Source: CAZKUN01 sp964555935 (GTDB lineage: Bacteria; Armatimonadota; Zipacnadia; Zipacnadales; VGFC01). From it: a stretch of DNA of 42,833 nt. The position numbers and the translations under genes were made by a program. Numbering within the stretch: position 1 is the stretch's first letter; each line of letters begins with the position of its first letter. Of this stretch, positions 25,371-33,626 are shown one piece after another. The stretch is from NCBI GenBank assembly GCA_964555935.1, contig CAZKUN010000053.1, positions 1-42,833 on the forward strand, read 5' to 3'. Under the pieces are notes generated by a model that saw only the letters and a program-made list of their open reading frames with translations, made no database searches and had not been told where the DNA came from.

Positions 25371-25390
25371 GGGTAAGGAGGGTCGGTCAA
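25361..25390 (-). promoter_or_regulatory. sigma70 promoter of the 325-aa gene
   Basis: On the minus strand TTGACC (25385-25390) is followed by an 18-nt spacer and TATAAT (25361-25366), a near-consensus housekeeping promoter. It is an AT-rich island in GC-rich DNA. The start of transcription should fall near 25354, in the middle of the LexA-type palindrome, and 36 nt before the ATG at 25318. Confidence 0.75.
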
Positions 25391-25420
25391 GGCCCTGGGA
25401 TAGGCCGTCTGGGATCGGGG

Positions 25421-28400
25421 CTAACGCTCGAGGGCATCTGATGCCCCGATCGCATACCACGTGTCGGTCACGGTTGAGGTGCGGCCCGGAGCGTGTCCGT
25501 AGCCGCCGTCTGGGTTCTTGCAGGTCCCCATGTAGGCGGCGGCCTGCTCCGGCTCATGGTGAGCCTCGCTGAGTTCCGCGAGTGCCATGACGCAATGGGC
25601 CGTGTTGCGGAGCGTCGACCGATCCGAGCCGGGGAAACCGTAGCCGCCATCCTCGCGGCGCAACCCCCGGAGCCAAACGACACACGCATCGCGGTTCGGC
25701 GCGTTGCCCAGCGCGCGGATGGCATCCAGCGTGTAGCCGGTGAACGGGGCGCCGCCCGGGCGATGGGTGAATCCGCCCGCGTCGGTCTGGAGGGCGCCGA
25801 TGAATTCGCGCGCGCCGTCGCTCAGCTCGCCGAGGGCCAGAGCCTTGTAGGCGGTGTACTCGCACGACGAGTACCACGCGCCGTGGTAGGCGAGTTTGCC
25901 CGCGACGGGCGACGCGCCGTTGCCGCCGTCATCGTTACTCGCTCGAAGCAGCCAATCAGTCGTCGCTTCCCCATCCTCGATTTGGTGCCCCAGTCGATCC
26001 AGCGCTATCAGCGCGAAGTGGGTCCACGCGACGTTGGAGTGCCAGCCCGGTTCGATCGCGTAGCCACCATCGTTGTTCCGGCAACTCAGGACCCACTCGA
26101 CGCAGGCCTGTCCGTCCGTGGGTGCCTGTCCGAGCGTCGCAAGAGCATCGACGGCACGGTAGGTGGAGTCCATGTCGCTCAGGAGGCCCGGCGCGAGGCC
26201 AAATCCGCCGTCGGCGTTCTGGCAACTCCGAAGCCACTCGACCGTGTCGCCGCCGCCGGTGGAAGGCTCGGGCGCATCCCACTTGTCGCGGCGCCCGAGG
26301 TAGAAGAGCATCGTGTGAATGCCCATCGTCCAGTCGTTCTGCCAGCGCGTCCGCATCTCGATCATGTTGTCGTAGACGGATTCGGCGAAGTCGCGGTAGA
26401 GCGGATTGCCTGTTTCGTCGTAGAGGTAGGCCCAGGCCTCAAGCATGTCCGAGCAAGCGTCGACGAAGTGGATCACCTCGCCGCCTTGGTACGTGTGGTA
26501 CATGATACCGAGTTTCTCCGGCATGGTGCCGCGCGCCATCTGCCATCCGGCGATTCGCTCCAGCCCATCCAGCACGGTCTTATCGCCTGTGAGTTCGGCA
26601 TACCGCGCCAGCCCAACCGCGCAGATCGCCGCCATGTGGGGGCACTCGTCAGTGGTGCTCCACCGACCCGAGCCGGCGTGGTTGACGCCGACGGCGCCGT
26701 CTTCGGCGAGGCCATCGATCAGGAAGCCGGTGAGGCGCTTCATCGTCCAGAGATAGCGGGGATTGTGCGTCGCTCGGTATAGCTCGCACAGCGCCCAGCA
26801 GGCGCGACCGTAGGCGCGCGAGCCGATCCCCGCGCCTTTCTTCCCGGCATCGAACATCTGGCCGGAGGTCAACATGCTTCGGCTGAACGCCTGGCCCGCG
26901 AGGTCGGCTGCCATCAACGAGCGGCGGTCGCCCGTGAGGTAGTAGCGGAAGAGCTGGCCCTCGATCCAGGTATGGGTGAGCGTCAGCCCGCCGTTGTTGT
27001 GGTCGGAGGGGTAGTGCGAGTGGTGGATGCCGATCTCACGCGCGTCGGGGCTGTAGTGGCAGACGTCGATGTCTTGGCTGTGGAGCGCCCAGTCCAACGC
27101 GAAGTCGAGCCACTTTCGCTCGCCCGTGCGGGCCCACTGCATGAAGAACGCCTTGTTCGCGTCGATCTCGTTATTGATGTGGTTGATGTCGCCGTAGTGG
27201 ACCATGTCATACGATGTGGCCGCCAGGCGCTCCTGCTCGGCGAACCGGCGGACCAGCGCCGCCTCGTAAATGGCGTCCATCTCGGCGTGCTCGTCCGAGG
27301 GAATGGGAAAGTGCCCCATCCCGAGCGAATCGAAGTACCACTGCGCGCCTGGGTACAGCGTCGGCGGGTGCTCGAAGTCGGATGCTGCGATGTTGGCGTC
27401 ATCGCCGAAGCTCATCAGGATCTGGTGAGTCTTCGCCGCTCCGCGACCGAACCTGCGGGGCGGAGCGCCCGGGCTCCATAGCTCGACGCGGAAGCCCTCG
27501 TTTGAGACGGAAAGGCCCTTCGCGAATTGCTGCCAGAATCTCCGGACGCCGATCGTGATGCCATCTGCGTTGACCCAACCCGCGGCGCGTTCGCCTGAAG
27601 CGACAGACTCATCGTTGAGGGTCACAGCGAAGGTGTCGCGCGTATCCTGGACGAGCGTCGTGTCACCGGAGCCACGGTCGATCTGGATGGGTTCCTCTGC
27701 GCCGAAAGTGACAGCTCCATCGGGCGTGCCGCCGAACTCCAGCGTCATCTCCTGGAGCTGGATCTCGGTGGCGTCGGTGACGAGGGTGAAGGTGGGTTCG
27801 AGCGTGAGATGAGGCATGCCCTGGACGCCGGTCAGGCGGATCTCGTAGGTGAACGGCGAGTCTGTGTCGTCTGACAGCGTGCCCTCGATAACCACGGTGG
27901 CGCGGAGAGTGCCGTTGGTCTCGATATATGCCGAGTACTCGCCGTCGCTCGCGCGGAACTCCCGGTCATCGAATCGAGCGACCATGTCCCACGCGCCGCT
28001 GAGCGGCTTGGGCAGGCCGGTGATGGGACCGAACGATTGGGCGGGGACGGCGAGGTCCAGCGCTTCGGTGCGGAGACGGATCTGACCAGCTCTTTCGCCA
28101 GCCACCGTCGGCGCGTCGGCGACGCGGCCGTCATGGCGGAGTTGCGCGACCGTCTCGCCCGAGGGCGGCAGATCCACCAGGCCCTCAACCAACAACCAGC
28201 GCACGCTGCCATCACGCCAGAGGCTGAGGACCTGGGTCTGGCTGGGCAACCACTCGTCGCCCTGTTGGAGCGCGATCGCATCCGTGCGGTGCAAAGCGCC
28301 TTCCGGGAACGGGATGCCCTGGGACACATGCGCCAGGCGAGTCGCGCCGGTCTCGGCTCCGGTCACCGGCAGCTCGACCGAATCGGGCAGACGGTTGGGC

Positions 28401-29521
28401 GCCTTCTTCATGTCCACGAAGCGCCACGCGGCGCTTGGGGACTTCAGGTAGTCGGCCGGCGGCAAGTTCTCAGTCTCGGGTCCGCCCACGGTCACGCGCC
28501 CCTCTCCCCTCGCGGAGACAAGCAGCTCAACATCGGTCGCCGCTGACCATCCGGTCAGCGCGAACAGGTCCAGCTCGAGCCGGTCGGAGCGGCTCGATGG
28601 GATCTCAAGCAACTCCGGCGGGCGGCCATCGGTGGGGATGGCATAGAGCGTGTATTCGGCATCGCCTTCGACCTGGACATCCACGCTGAGGATCGGCGCG
28701 CGGTCCATTTGGGCGGCGATCAGCCGGCGCATCGAGGACAGCTTGTCCGGCTGAGATTGCAGCACGCCGCGCGGTGCCGCGGATCCGGCGTCGGCGAACC
28801 AGGAGGCTTGCTTCTTGCGCTCCGTGGCTCGATTCCACGCGTCGGATGGTTTGGCGAGGAGTTCGTCGGGCACGCGTGATGAGATGCGGATATCGTCGAA
28901 CCAAGTCTCGCCCACGGCGGAGCGCTGCGAGGTCAGTTCAACCATGCTCATCCCGGAGGATGCGCCCCGGAGCTTGACTTCGCCGTGGCTGGCGCCGTCG
29001 ATGGTGATGCCGCACGTGCCCATGGGGGCGTCGAGCAGCAGCTCGATGTCGTACCAGCGGCCGTCCTCCCACTGCAGCGGCGGGTCGAGGCTGGCCCAAT
29101 TGGGGCCTTGCCATGTCTTCAGCTCGCTGCCCGAGAAGAAGAGATCGAGCAGGAGCGTGCCGCCATCGTACAGATGCAATCCCATGTCTTGCCTGACGGA
29201 ATCGGCCTCGCCTCGGGTCATCATCATCCGCAGCGTGATGCGAGCCGGACCGCGAGCGGGATCGAACATGTGTCGGAGCCGACAGGTGGCGTCTTCGAGG
29301 GCTTGGTGGTTGTCGAAGATGCGCAGGACCTTCGCGCCGTCCAGTTCTTCGATGGTCGCGCGGGTATCGGTCTGTTGCATGACCTGCCAGCCGCCCTCAC
29401 CGTTGGCCAACTCGCCGAGTTCGAGCGTCTCAAAGGTCTCGCTGAACGCGGGGCGGTAGGCGGCGTCGGGTTGGGCGGACGCGAGAGATGCAAGCAATAG
29501 CAGGCCAAGAGCGGTTCTCAT
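25421..29521 (-). CDS. exo-rhamnogalacturonan-lyase-like protein fused to squalene-cyclase/prenyltransferase repeats, 1366 aa
   Basis: It starts at ATG 29521 within an ATGA shared with the sulfatase stop. The signal peptide is MRTALGLLLLASLASA. Residues about 20-205 are a LamG-like sandwich. Residues about 350-750 resemble the RIFT-barrel exo-rhamnogalacturonan-lyase domain (FPEGALHRTDAIALQQGDEWLPSQ...). Residues about 770-1075 are an alpha/alpha barrel (YGDINHINNEIDANKAFF, SHYPSDHNNGGLTLTHTW). From about 1089 to 1366 six QW-like repeats run to the end: CQNADGGFG, CRNNDGGYA, SNDDGGNG, LQTDAGGF, RREDGGYG and CKNPDGGYG. They form the toroid fold of terpenoid cyclases and prenyltransferase beta subunits. 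Without the cyclase acidic motifs visible, the toroid is probably a binding or scaffold module. The upstream sulfatase suggests that sulfated glycan is the target. Confidence 0.8.
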   Translation of the reverse strand: MRTALGLLLLASLASAQPDAAYRPAFSETFETLELGELANGEGGWQVMQQTDTRATIEELDGAKVLRIFDNHQALEDATCRLRHMFDPARGPARITLRMMMTRGEADSVRQDMGLHLYDGGTLLLDLFFSGSELKTWQGPNWASLDPPLQWEDGRWYDIELLLDAPMGTCGITIDGASHGEVKLRGASSGMSMVELTSQRSAVGETWFDDIRISSRVPDELLAKPSDAWNRATERKKQASWFADAGSAAPRGVLQSQPDKLSSMRRLIAAQMDRAPILSVDVQVEGDAEYTLYAIPTDGRPPELLEIPSSRSDRLELDLFALTGWSAATDVELLVSARGEGRVTVGGPETENLPPADYLKSPSAAWRFVDMKKAPNRLPDSVELPVTGAETGATRLAHVSQGIPFPEGALHRTDAIALQQGDEWLPSQTQVLSLWRDGSVRWLLVEGLVDLPPSGETVAQLRHDGRVADAPTVAGERAGQIRLRTEALDLAVPAQSFGPITGLPKPLSGAWDMVARFDDREFRASDGEYSAYIETNGTLRATVVIEGTLSDDTDSPFTYEIRLTGVQGMPHLTLEPTFTLVTDATEIQLQEMTLEFGGTPDGAVTFGAEEPIQIDRGSGDTTLVQDTRDTFAVTLNDESVASGERAAGWVNADGITIGVRRFWQQFAKGLSVSNEGFRVELWSPGAPPRRFGRGAAKTHQILMSFGDDANIAASDFEHPPTLYPGAQWYFDSLGMGHFPIPSDEHAEMDAIYEAALVRRFAEQERLAATSYDMVHYGDINHINNEIDANKAFFMQWARTGERKWLDFALDWALHSQDIDVCHYSPDAREIGIHHSHYPSDHNNGGLTLTHTWIEGQLFRYYLTGDRRSLMAADLAGQAFSRSMLTSGQMFDAGKKGAGIGSRAYGRACWALCELYRATHNPRYLWTMKRLTGFLIDGLAEDGAVGVNHAGSGRWSTTDECPHMAAICAVGLARYAELTGDKTVLDGLERIAGWQMARGTMPEKLGIMYHTYQGGEVIHFVDACSDMLEAWAYLYDETGNPLYRDFAESVYDNMIEMRTRWQNDWTMGIHTMLFYLGRRDKWDAPEPSTGGGDTVEWLRSCQNADGGFGLAPGLLSDMDSTYRAVDALATLGQAPTDGQACVEWVLSCRNNDGGYAIEPGWHSNVAWTHFALIALDRLGHQIEDGEATTDWLLRASNDDGGNGASPVAGKLAYHGAWYSSCEYTAYKALALGELSDGAREFIGALQTDAGGFTHRPGGAPFTGYTLDAIRALGNAPNRDACVVWLRGLRREDGGYGFPGSDRSTLRNTAHCVMALAELSEAHHEPEQAAAYMGTCKNPDGGYGHAPGRTSTVTDTWYAIGASDALER

Positions 29522-30945
29522 TCTTCTACCTTTGGCGTGGGGGCGGCCGTGCATCTCTCGGGGAATGGATCGCCCTCGCGCTCGCCGATCCGGCGGAGCC
29601 GTGCGAGAAGGCGCTTCTGAAGACGGGCGGCCTCGGGCTTATTGGCGAGGTTGTTCATCTCATACGGGTCCTCGCGGAGGTCGGTGAGGAGCTGCACGTT
29701 CCCCTGCCAGTCGACAGCGAGTTTGTGGCGCTGGGTGATGATGGCGCGCCACTCGCCGTAGTTGTGTCCGGTGGTAGCGTTGCGCTTGTTCATCACCCTC
29801 CGCGCGCCCATCCGGCCCTCGAGGTAGAGGGGCTTCGTGTCGACCGCCTTGCCCTTGAACGCTCGCGAGAGATTGCGCCCGGCGACTTGCTCGGGAATCG
29901 GCGCGTCGCACAGGCTGAGCGCCGAGGGCATCATGTCGATGTGGCTGACGAGCGTCCGCGATACGGCGCCGGCGGGAATGGTCCCCGGCAGGCGGGCGAT
30001 GAGCGGGATGCCGGTCGATTCCTCCTCCGGGTGGCCCTTGTGGTGCAGCGCGTGAGAGCCGTGGCAATCGCCGTGGTCGGAGGTGAACACCACGAGCGTG
30101 TTCTCGGCGAGGCCTGACTCATCGAGGAAGTCCAGCAGGCGCCCCGTCGCGTGGTCGAGGGTCTCGCAGAGGCCATAGTAGCCGACGAGCTGGTTGATCG
30201 TGCGCTCCTCCGAACGCTTCGCCTCTGGGACGTTGTCGCGCCAGATGAGGTCGCTCTCGGTGACGCGATCGAACCCCTCCGCTGGGCGGTACGGCTGGTG
30301 TGGCGGGCCCCAGGCCATGGTTAGGAAGAAGGGGCCCTCGCGATTCTGATTCATGAAGTCAATGGCGAGGTCGGTCTGATAGAAACTCTCGAATTCGTCC
30401 GGCTCGGTGTACTCCCCATCTGATGAGAAGTACTTGGCGCCCTTCGGGTACCAGTGACCGCGGTTGAAGCCGGCGAACCAGTCGAATCCCTGGCGCGCCT
30501 CGCCCTTCTCGACGAAACCGGGACGAGGGACGCCGTTCATGTGCCACTTGCCGATATACCCGCACGAGTAGCCCTCGTCGCGGAGGACCTCCGGCCAGGT
30601 GCGCTCGGCGTAGGGGAGGAGGAGATCGTTCTTGATCATCCCTGTCTGGTGGGAGTAGCGCCCGGTCAGCAGCGCGGCGCGGGCAGGCGTGCAGACGGGA
30701 TTGGTGGCGTAGCAGCGGTCAAAACGCACGCCTTCGCTCGCGAGGCGGTCGATGTTCGGCGTCCTTACCACCGGGTCGCCATAGCACCCGATCGCCTGTC
30801 TCCGCCATTGGTCGGGGAAGACGACCAGCACGTTGGGGCGCGCCTGCTTCTGAGCGGAGGGCCTCGATGCGGCGAGAGCGGCGGGGATTGCGGCTGCGCC
30901 TGCCATGCCTACGAGAAAATCTCTGCGATTCGTTTTCTCAGCCAT
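29518..30945 (-). CDS. formylglycine-dependent sulfatase, Tat-exported, 475 aa
   Basis: It removes sulfate esters, probably from polysaccharide, in the periplasm or outside. The start ATG 30945 has GAGGTGA 5 nt upstream and lies 37 nt inside the preceding membrane gene. NRRDFLVGMAGAAA at 6-19 is a twin-arginine signal. The sulfatase motif CTPAR (C85) within NPVCTPARAALLTGR carries the cysteine converted to formylglycine, and D45 in FPDQ and FTSDHGDCHGSH supply metal ligands. GYIGKWH is also present. It fits the arylsulfatase/choline-sulfatase-like S1 family. No maturase (anSME or FGE) is in the window, so one must be encoded elsewhere. It is coupled downstream to the exo-lyase-like gene (ATGA). 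Confidence 0.93.
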   Translation of the reverse strand: MAEKTNRRDFLVGMAGAAAIPAALAASRPSAQKQARPNVLVVFPDQWRRQAIGCYGDPVVRTPNIDRLASEGVRFDRCYATNPVCTPARAALLTGRYSHQTGMIKNDLLLPYAERTWPEVLRDEGYSCGYIGKWHMNGVPRPGFVEKGEARQGFDWFAGFNRGHWYPKGAKYFSSDGEYTEPDEFESFYQTDLAIDFMNQNREGPFFLTMAWGPPHQPYRPAEGFDRVTESDLIWRDNVPEAKRSEERTINQLVGYYGLCETLDHATGRLLDFLDESGLAENTLVVFTSDHGDCHGSHALHHKGHPEEESTGIPLIARLPGTIPAGAVSRTLVSHIDMMPSALSLCDAPIPEQVAGRNLSRAFKGKAVDTKPLYLEGRMGARRVMNKRNATTGHNYGEWRAIITQRHKLAVDWQGNVQLLTDLREDPYEMNNLANKPEAARLQKRLLARLRRIGEREGDPFPERCTAAPTPKVEE

Positions 30946-31631
30946 GCGGTCACCTCGGGTATGTGTTCCCGCAGGCTGCGGTCTGGTCCTTCGTCCTGCC
31001 CCTCCCGGGGCCTGGTTGGGATCAAGTGGACCGTGGCCACGACGAGCATGACCGCGACGACGTGCGGAATGGCAGCCATGGAAGGGATAGGGCCGAACAT
31101 CCGGGGCGTTGCGCCCCACACCTCGACGACTCTGATCACGCCCGCGCATGCGATACCAAGCCCGAACAGGCTCGCGGCGAGGCTCTGCCAGAGCTTCTGG
31201 CTGTGGTTCATCGGTGCGGAAGGCAGCCACAGGAGCAGCAGAGCGCCGGCGGCGCGGGGTGTCTCGGTGAGGGCCCAGGCCGCATCCCAGCCCTCGATGG
31301 CTCCTCGCGCGAGGCACTGACCGAAGCCGGCGATGGCGACGAGTTTCAGCGCGAGGGCGCCGACCCACCACGCCCTGCGGCATCGGACCAGCATCCGAAT
31401 GAGTACCAGTGCTAGCAGCGGCAGGTGCCAGGGGCTCAGCAGGGCGAGTGCGACGAGGGCGTCCGTGGTGCTCAGGTCGCGGGTCCATCGCATCCTGGTC
31501 CAAACGGCAAGGCCATAGCCAACGAGCAGGACGCCGGCAACGCCTATTGCGCGCAATCGCCACCACTTACGCTCCGTATCGGGCTGCGTGTCAGACATGG
31601 GGCTCTGAGGCAGTTTGGGAGCGTCAGCCAT
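30909..31631 (-). CDS. tandem membrane protein D (KLPxSPM family), 240 aa
   Basis: This is the last of four tandem paralogs. I use ATG 31631 rather than GTG 31640 because it yields MADAPKLPQSPMSD, aligned with the starts of copies A, B and C. It overlaps copy C by 8 nt (ATGGCTGA). About six hydrophobic segments follow a 30-residue cytoplasmic head, with a long polar tail ending AWLRKRIAEIFS. It lacks the LLWLIYTEPGG ending of A and B and is the most diverged member. The sulfatase ATG lies 37 nt inside its 3' end. Function unknown: a membrane component of the sulfatase/lyase operon is inferred from coupling. Confidence 0.75.
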   Translation of the reverse strand: MADAPKLPQSPMSDTQPDTERKWWRLRAIGVAGVLLVGYGLAVWTRMRWTRDLSTTDALVALALLSPWHLPLLALVLIRMLVRCRRAWWVGALALKLVAIAGFGQCLARGAIEGWDAAWALTETPRAAGALLLLWLPSAPMNHSQKLWQSLAASLFGLGIACAGVIRVVEVWGATPRMFGPIPSMAAIPHVVAVMLVVATVHLIPTRPREGQDEGPDRSLREHIPEVTAWLRKRIAEIFS

Positions 31632-32286
31632 CGCTCCCACCGCCTTGGGGTTCGGTGCAGATGAGCCAGAACACGGCGACCGCGCCCAAAGTTGGAATCA
31701 GGACTGTCGCGGCCCACATGCCCGCGTACCACCAGCTGAGGGGGATGAACGCCGAGCCGAGCAGGCTGGCGAAGGCGATGGCAGATACGCCTGACGCGAT
31801 GGCCATCGCGGCCCCGAGGCATCGCGCGACCGCTGATGCCCTGCGAGAGGGCGTGACGAGAAAGAGCAGGGCCGCGATTGTCCCCGGCACGGCTGGCCAG
31901 AGCACGGGAGTCGCCGCTCCGATCTTCACCGTTGGGCAGGCGTACGCCATGATTAGCGCACACGCCGCGACACGGGCGAGAGCCGTCGAGGCGGGGCCCC
32001 GGCCCGCCTCGACAGCGGCCGTCCGTAGGGCGAGCAGACCGAGGATCAGGCTGGGGCCTGGGAGCGCAATGAATAGGGCCACGTCCTGTATGAGCAGTTG
32101 CCCCAGGGGTGTCGCGTAGAGGCTCTGGTGGCAGCTGGCCACGGTGAGCACTCCCAGGGGGTACGCGGCTGTGAGACCGTACCCGATGCGGCGCGCCCAC
32201 CGATGCCAGGTCCGCGCGGGTTGCTCCGCCTCGCCGTGCCTCAACTCAGACATCGGGCTGGCGGGGAGTTTGGGGGAGTCGCTCAT
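31624..32286 (-). CDS. tandem membrane protein C (KLPxSPM family), 220 aa
   Basis: ATG 32286 lies in an ATGA shared with the stop of copy B, and the start aligns as MSDSPKLPASPMSE. Hydrophobic segments (about six) begin near residue 33 (IGYGLTAAYPLGVLTVASC). The C-terminus AVFWLICTEPQGG is a diverged form of the LLWLIYTEPGG of A and B. I do not recognise a family. The N-terminal motif is conserved while the membrane part diverges, which suggests a short docking or recognition segment. Confidence 0.75.
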   Translation of the reverse strand: MSDSPKLPASPMSELRHGEAEQPARTWHRWARRIGYGLTAAYPLGVLTVASCHQSLYATPLGQLLIQDVALFIALPGPSLILGLLALRTAAVEAGRGPASTALARVAACALIMAYACPTVKIGAATPVLWPAVPGTIAALLFLVTPSRRASAVARCLGAAMAIASGVSAIAFASLLGSAFIPLSWWYAGMWAATVLIPTLGAVAVFWLICTEPQGGGSDG

Positions 32287-32363
32287 GCCTCGCCTCCCGG
32301 CTCGGTGTAGATGAGCCAGAGAAGCGCGATGCAGCCAAGGACCGGCAGCAGGCCCGCCACGAC
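32249..32363. repeat. 115-bp direct repeat, copy 1 (junction of genes B and C)
   Basis: About 115 nt here and at 32905-33019 read nearly the same, with roughly one mismatch per 8-10 nt and an identical run of about 30 nt (GTGTAGATGAGCCAGAGAAG onward). It spans the end of one paralog, the ATGA overlap and the start of the next, so both the C-terminal LLWLIYTEPGG and the N-terminal KLPASPM codons are in it. Divergence elsewhere in the genes makes local conversion or selection on this junction likely. Confidence 0.75.
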
Positions 32364-32942
32364 TGCCCCTGTCGTCATCCATAGATGGGGCCACCACAAC
32401 GGTAGGAATTGGGCACACTGCAACCCCAGGGCTCCGGCAGAGGTGATGGCTGCTGCGGTGGTCGCCCCCCTAATGGACGGGGATCTGCGCCGCACGGGGA
32501 TCGCGATCAGGAGCACGCTGGCCACTACGCCACAGGCGGCAAAGCCGATGGTCAGGGACCCGGTGTCCCAGTAGTCGGTCAGGATGTGGCCATACGCCAC
32601 GGCGAGGAGTGCGCCTGCCGGGCGAGCAGCGATGGCCGCCACGCGACCGACGCGCCCCGAGCGGCTGGCGATCTGCAGAGCAAGCAGGGCGAGCAACAGG
32701 ATCGCTCCCGGAAGTGAGGCGAGCCAGTAGACGTCCTGGAAGGCGAGCTGCGTCATCCCGGACACCGGGACAGAGCTGCCTAGGATGCCGGGCCAGAGGG
32801 TGGCAAGAACGGGCGTGCCGAGGCCGGACACTGCGACCAACGTGTACCCAAGGCGCAACGCGCGTGCGCGCCAGACCTCGTGGCGAGGGTCGGGCAGGCC
32901 GGTGGACATCGGACTGGCGGGGAGTTTGGGGGTGTCAGTCAT
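32283..32942 (-). CDS. tandem membrane protein B (KLPxSPM family), 219 aa
   Basis: ATG 32942 is in an ATGA shared with copy A's stop. MTDTPKLPASPMSTGLPD leads into about six hydrophobic segments. It shares LALQIASRSGRVGRVAAIAARPAG and the C-terminal LLPVLGCIALLWLIYTEPGGEA with copy A, so A and B are the closest pair. No catalytic motif or known family is visible. It is probably a polytopic inner-membrane protein. Confidence 0.78.
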   Translation of the reverse strand: MTDTPKLPASPMSTGLPDPRHEVWRARALRLGYTLVAVSGLGTPVLATLWPGILGSSVPVSGMTQLAFQDVYWLASLPGAILLLALLALQIASRSGRVGRVAAIAARPAGALLAVAYGHILTDYWDTGSLTIGFAACGVVASVLLIAIPVRRRSPSIRGATTAAAITSAGALGLQCAQFLPLWWPHLWMTTGAVVAGLLPVLGCIALLWLIYTEPGGEA

Positions 32943-33019
32943 GCCTCACCTCCAGGCTCTGTGTAGATGAGCCAGAGAAGCGCGATGCAGCCAACGAGGG
33001 GCAGCAGACACGCGACGAC
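32905..33019. repeat. 115-bp direct repeat, copy 2 (junction of genes A and B)
   Basis: Counterpart of 32249-32363. The two share the ATGA overlap, the end of one membrane-protein gene and the start of the next. A weaker third trace of the same start module is at about 33558-33592 (ATCGGACTGGCGGGCAG), before copy A. Confidence 0.75.
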
Positions 33020-33592
33020 GGTCAGCATTCCCTCCCACAGGTCAGGCACGTAAGAGAACGGAAGGAGTGTGGCACACAGGGACCCCGGCGGTCCGGCCGA
33101 TGCGACGGTCGCGGCGGCGGTTGCGTGCTTCACGACCGGGGAACCGTGCCGCGCAGGGATCACGATCAGGAGCGCGCAAGCGACGACACCACAGGCGCCG
33201 AAAGCGACCGGGATCACGTCTCCCCAGGTATCGACCAGCACGTAGGCGTACCCCGCGGCGAGGAGCACGCCGGCTGGGCGAGCGACGATGGCCGCCAGGC
33301 GACCGATGCGCCCCGAACGGCTGGCGATCTGGAAGGCGAGCAGGCCGAGCAGCAGGTTTGGGCCTGGAAACGTTGCGATCATGGCGAGGAGTTCAGGGTC
33401 AGGCGCCGTCCACAGGGGGCCCATGAGGGAGAAGAAGAAGATGGTGGAGGCCGCCACGCCGAGGACGAATATCGCGACCCACGCGTATCCGATGCGAAGC
33501 GCGCGCGCGCTCCATAGCGCTCGCCGTGGATCCAGCTCATCTTCCCGCATCCCTGCCATCGGACTGGCGGGCAGCTTCACCTCATCGCCCAT
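32939..33592 (-). CDS. tandem membrane protein A (KLPxSPM family), 217 aa
   Basis: This is the first of the four copies. I use ATG 33592 (MGDEVKLPASPMAGMRED), with GGAGG 9 nt upstream; a GTG at 33610 precedes the SD and is rejected. It has about six hydrophobic segments, a central LGLLAFQIASRSGRIGRLAAIVARPAG shared with B, and the C-terminal LLWLIYTEPGGEA. It lies 34 nt after the SDR/DUF2867 gene and overlaps copy B by 4 nt. I cannot name the family. Nothing in the sequence indicates transport or enzyme activity. Confidence 0.78.
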   Translation of the reverse strand: MGDEVKLPASPMAGMREDELDPRRALWSARALRIGYAWVAIFVLGVAASTIFFFSLMGPLWTAPDPELLAMIATFPGPNLLLGLLAFQIASRSGRIGRLAAIVARPAGVLLAAGYAYVLVDTWGDVIPVAFGACGVVACALLIVIPARHGSPVVKHATAAATVASAGPPGSLCATLLPFSYVPDLWEGMLTVVACLLPLVGCIALLWLIYTEPGGEA

Positions 33593-33626
33593 ACTCGCGT
33601 GCCTCCCCACCTACCATACGCCCAGG

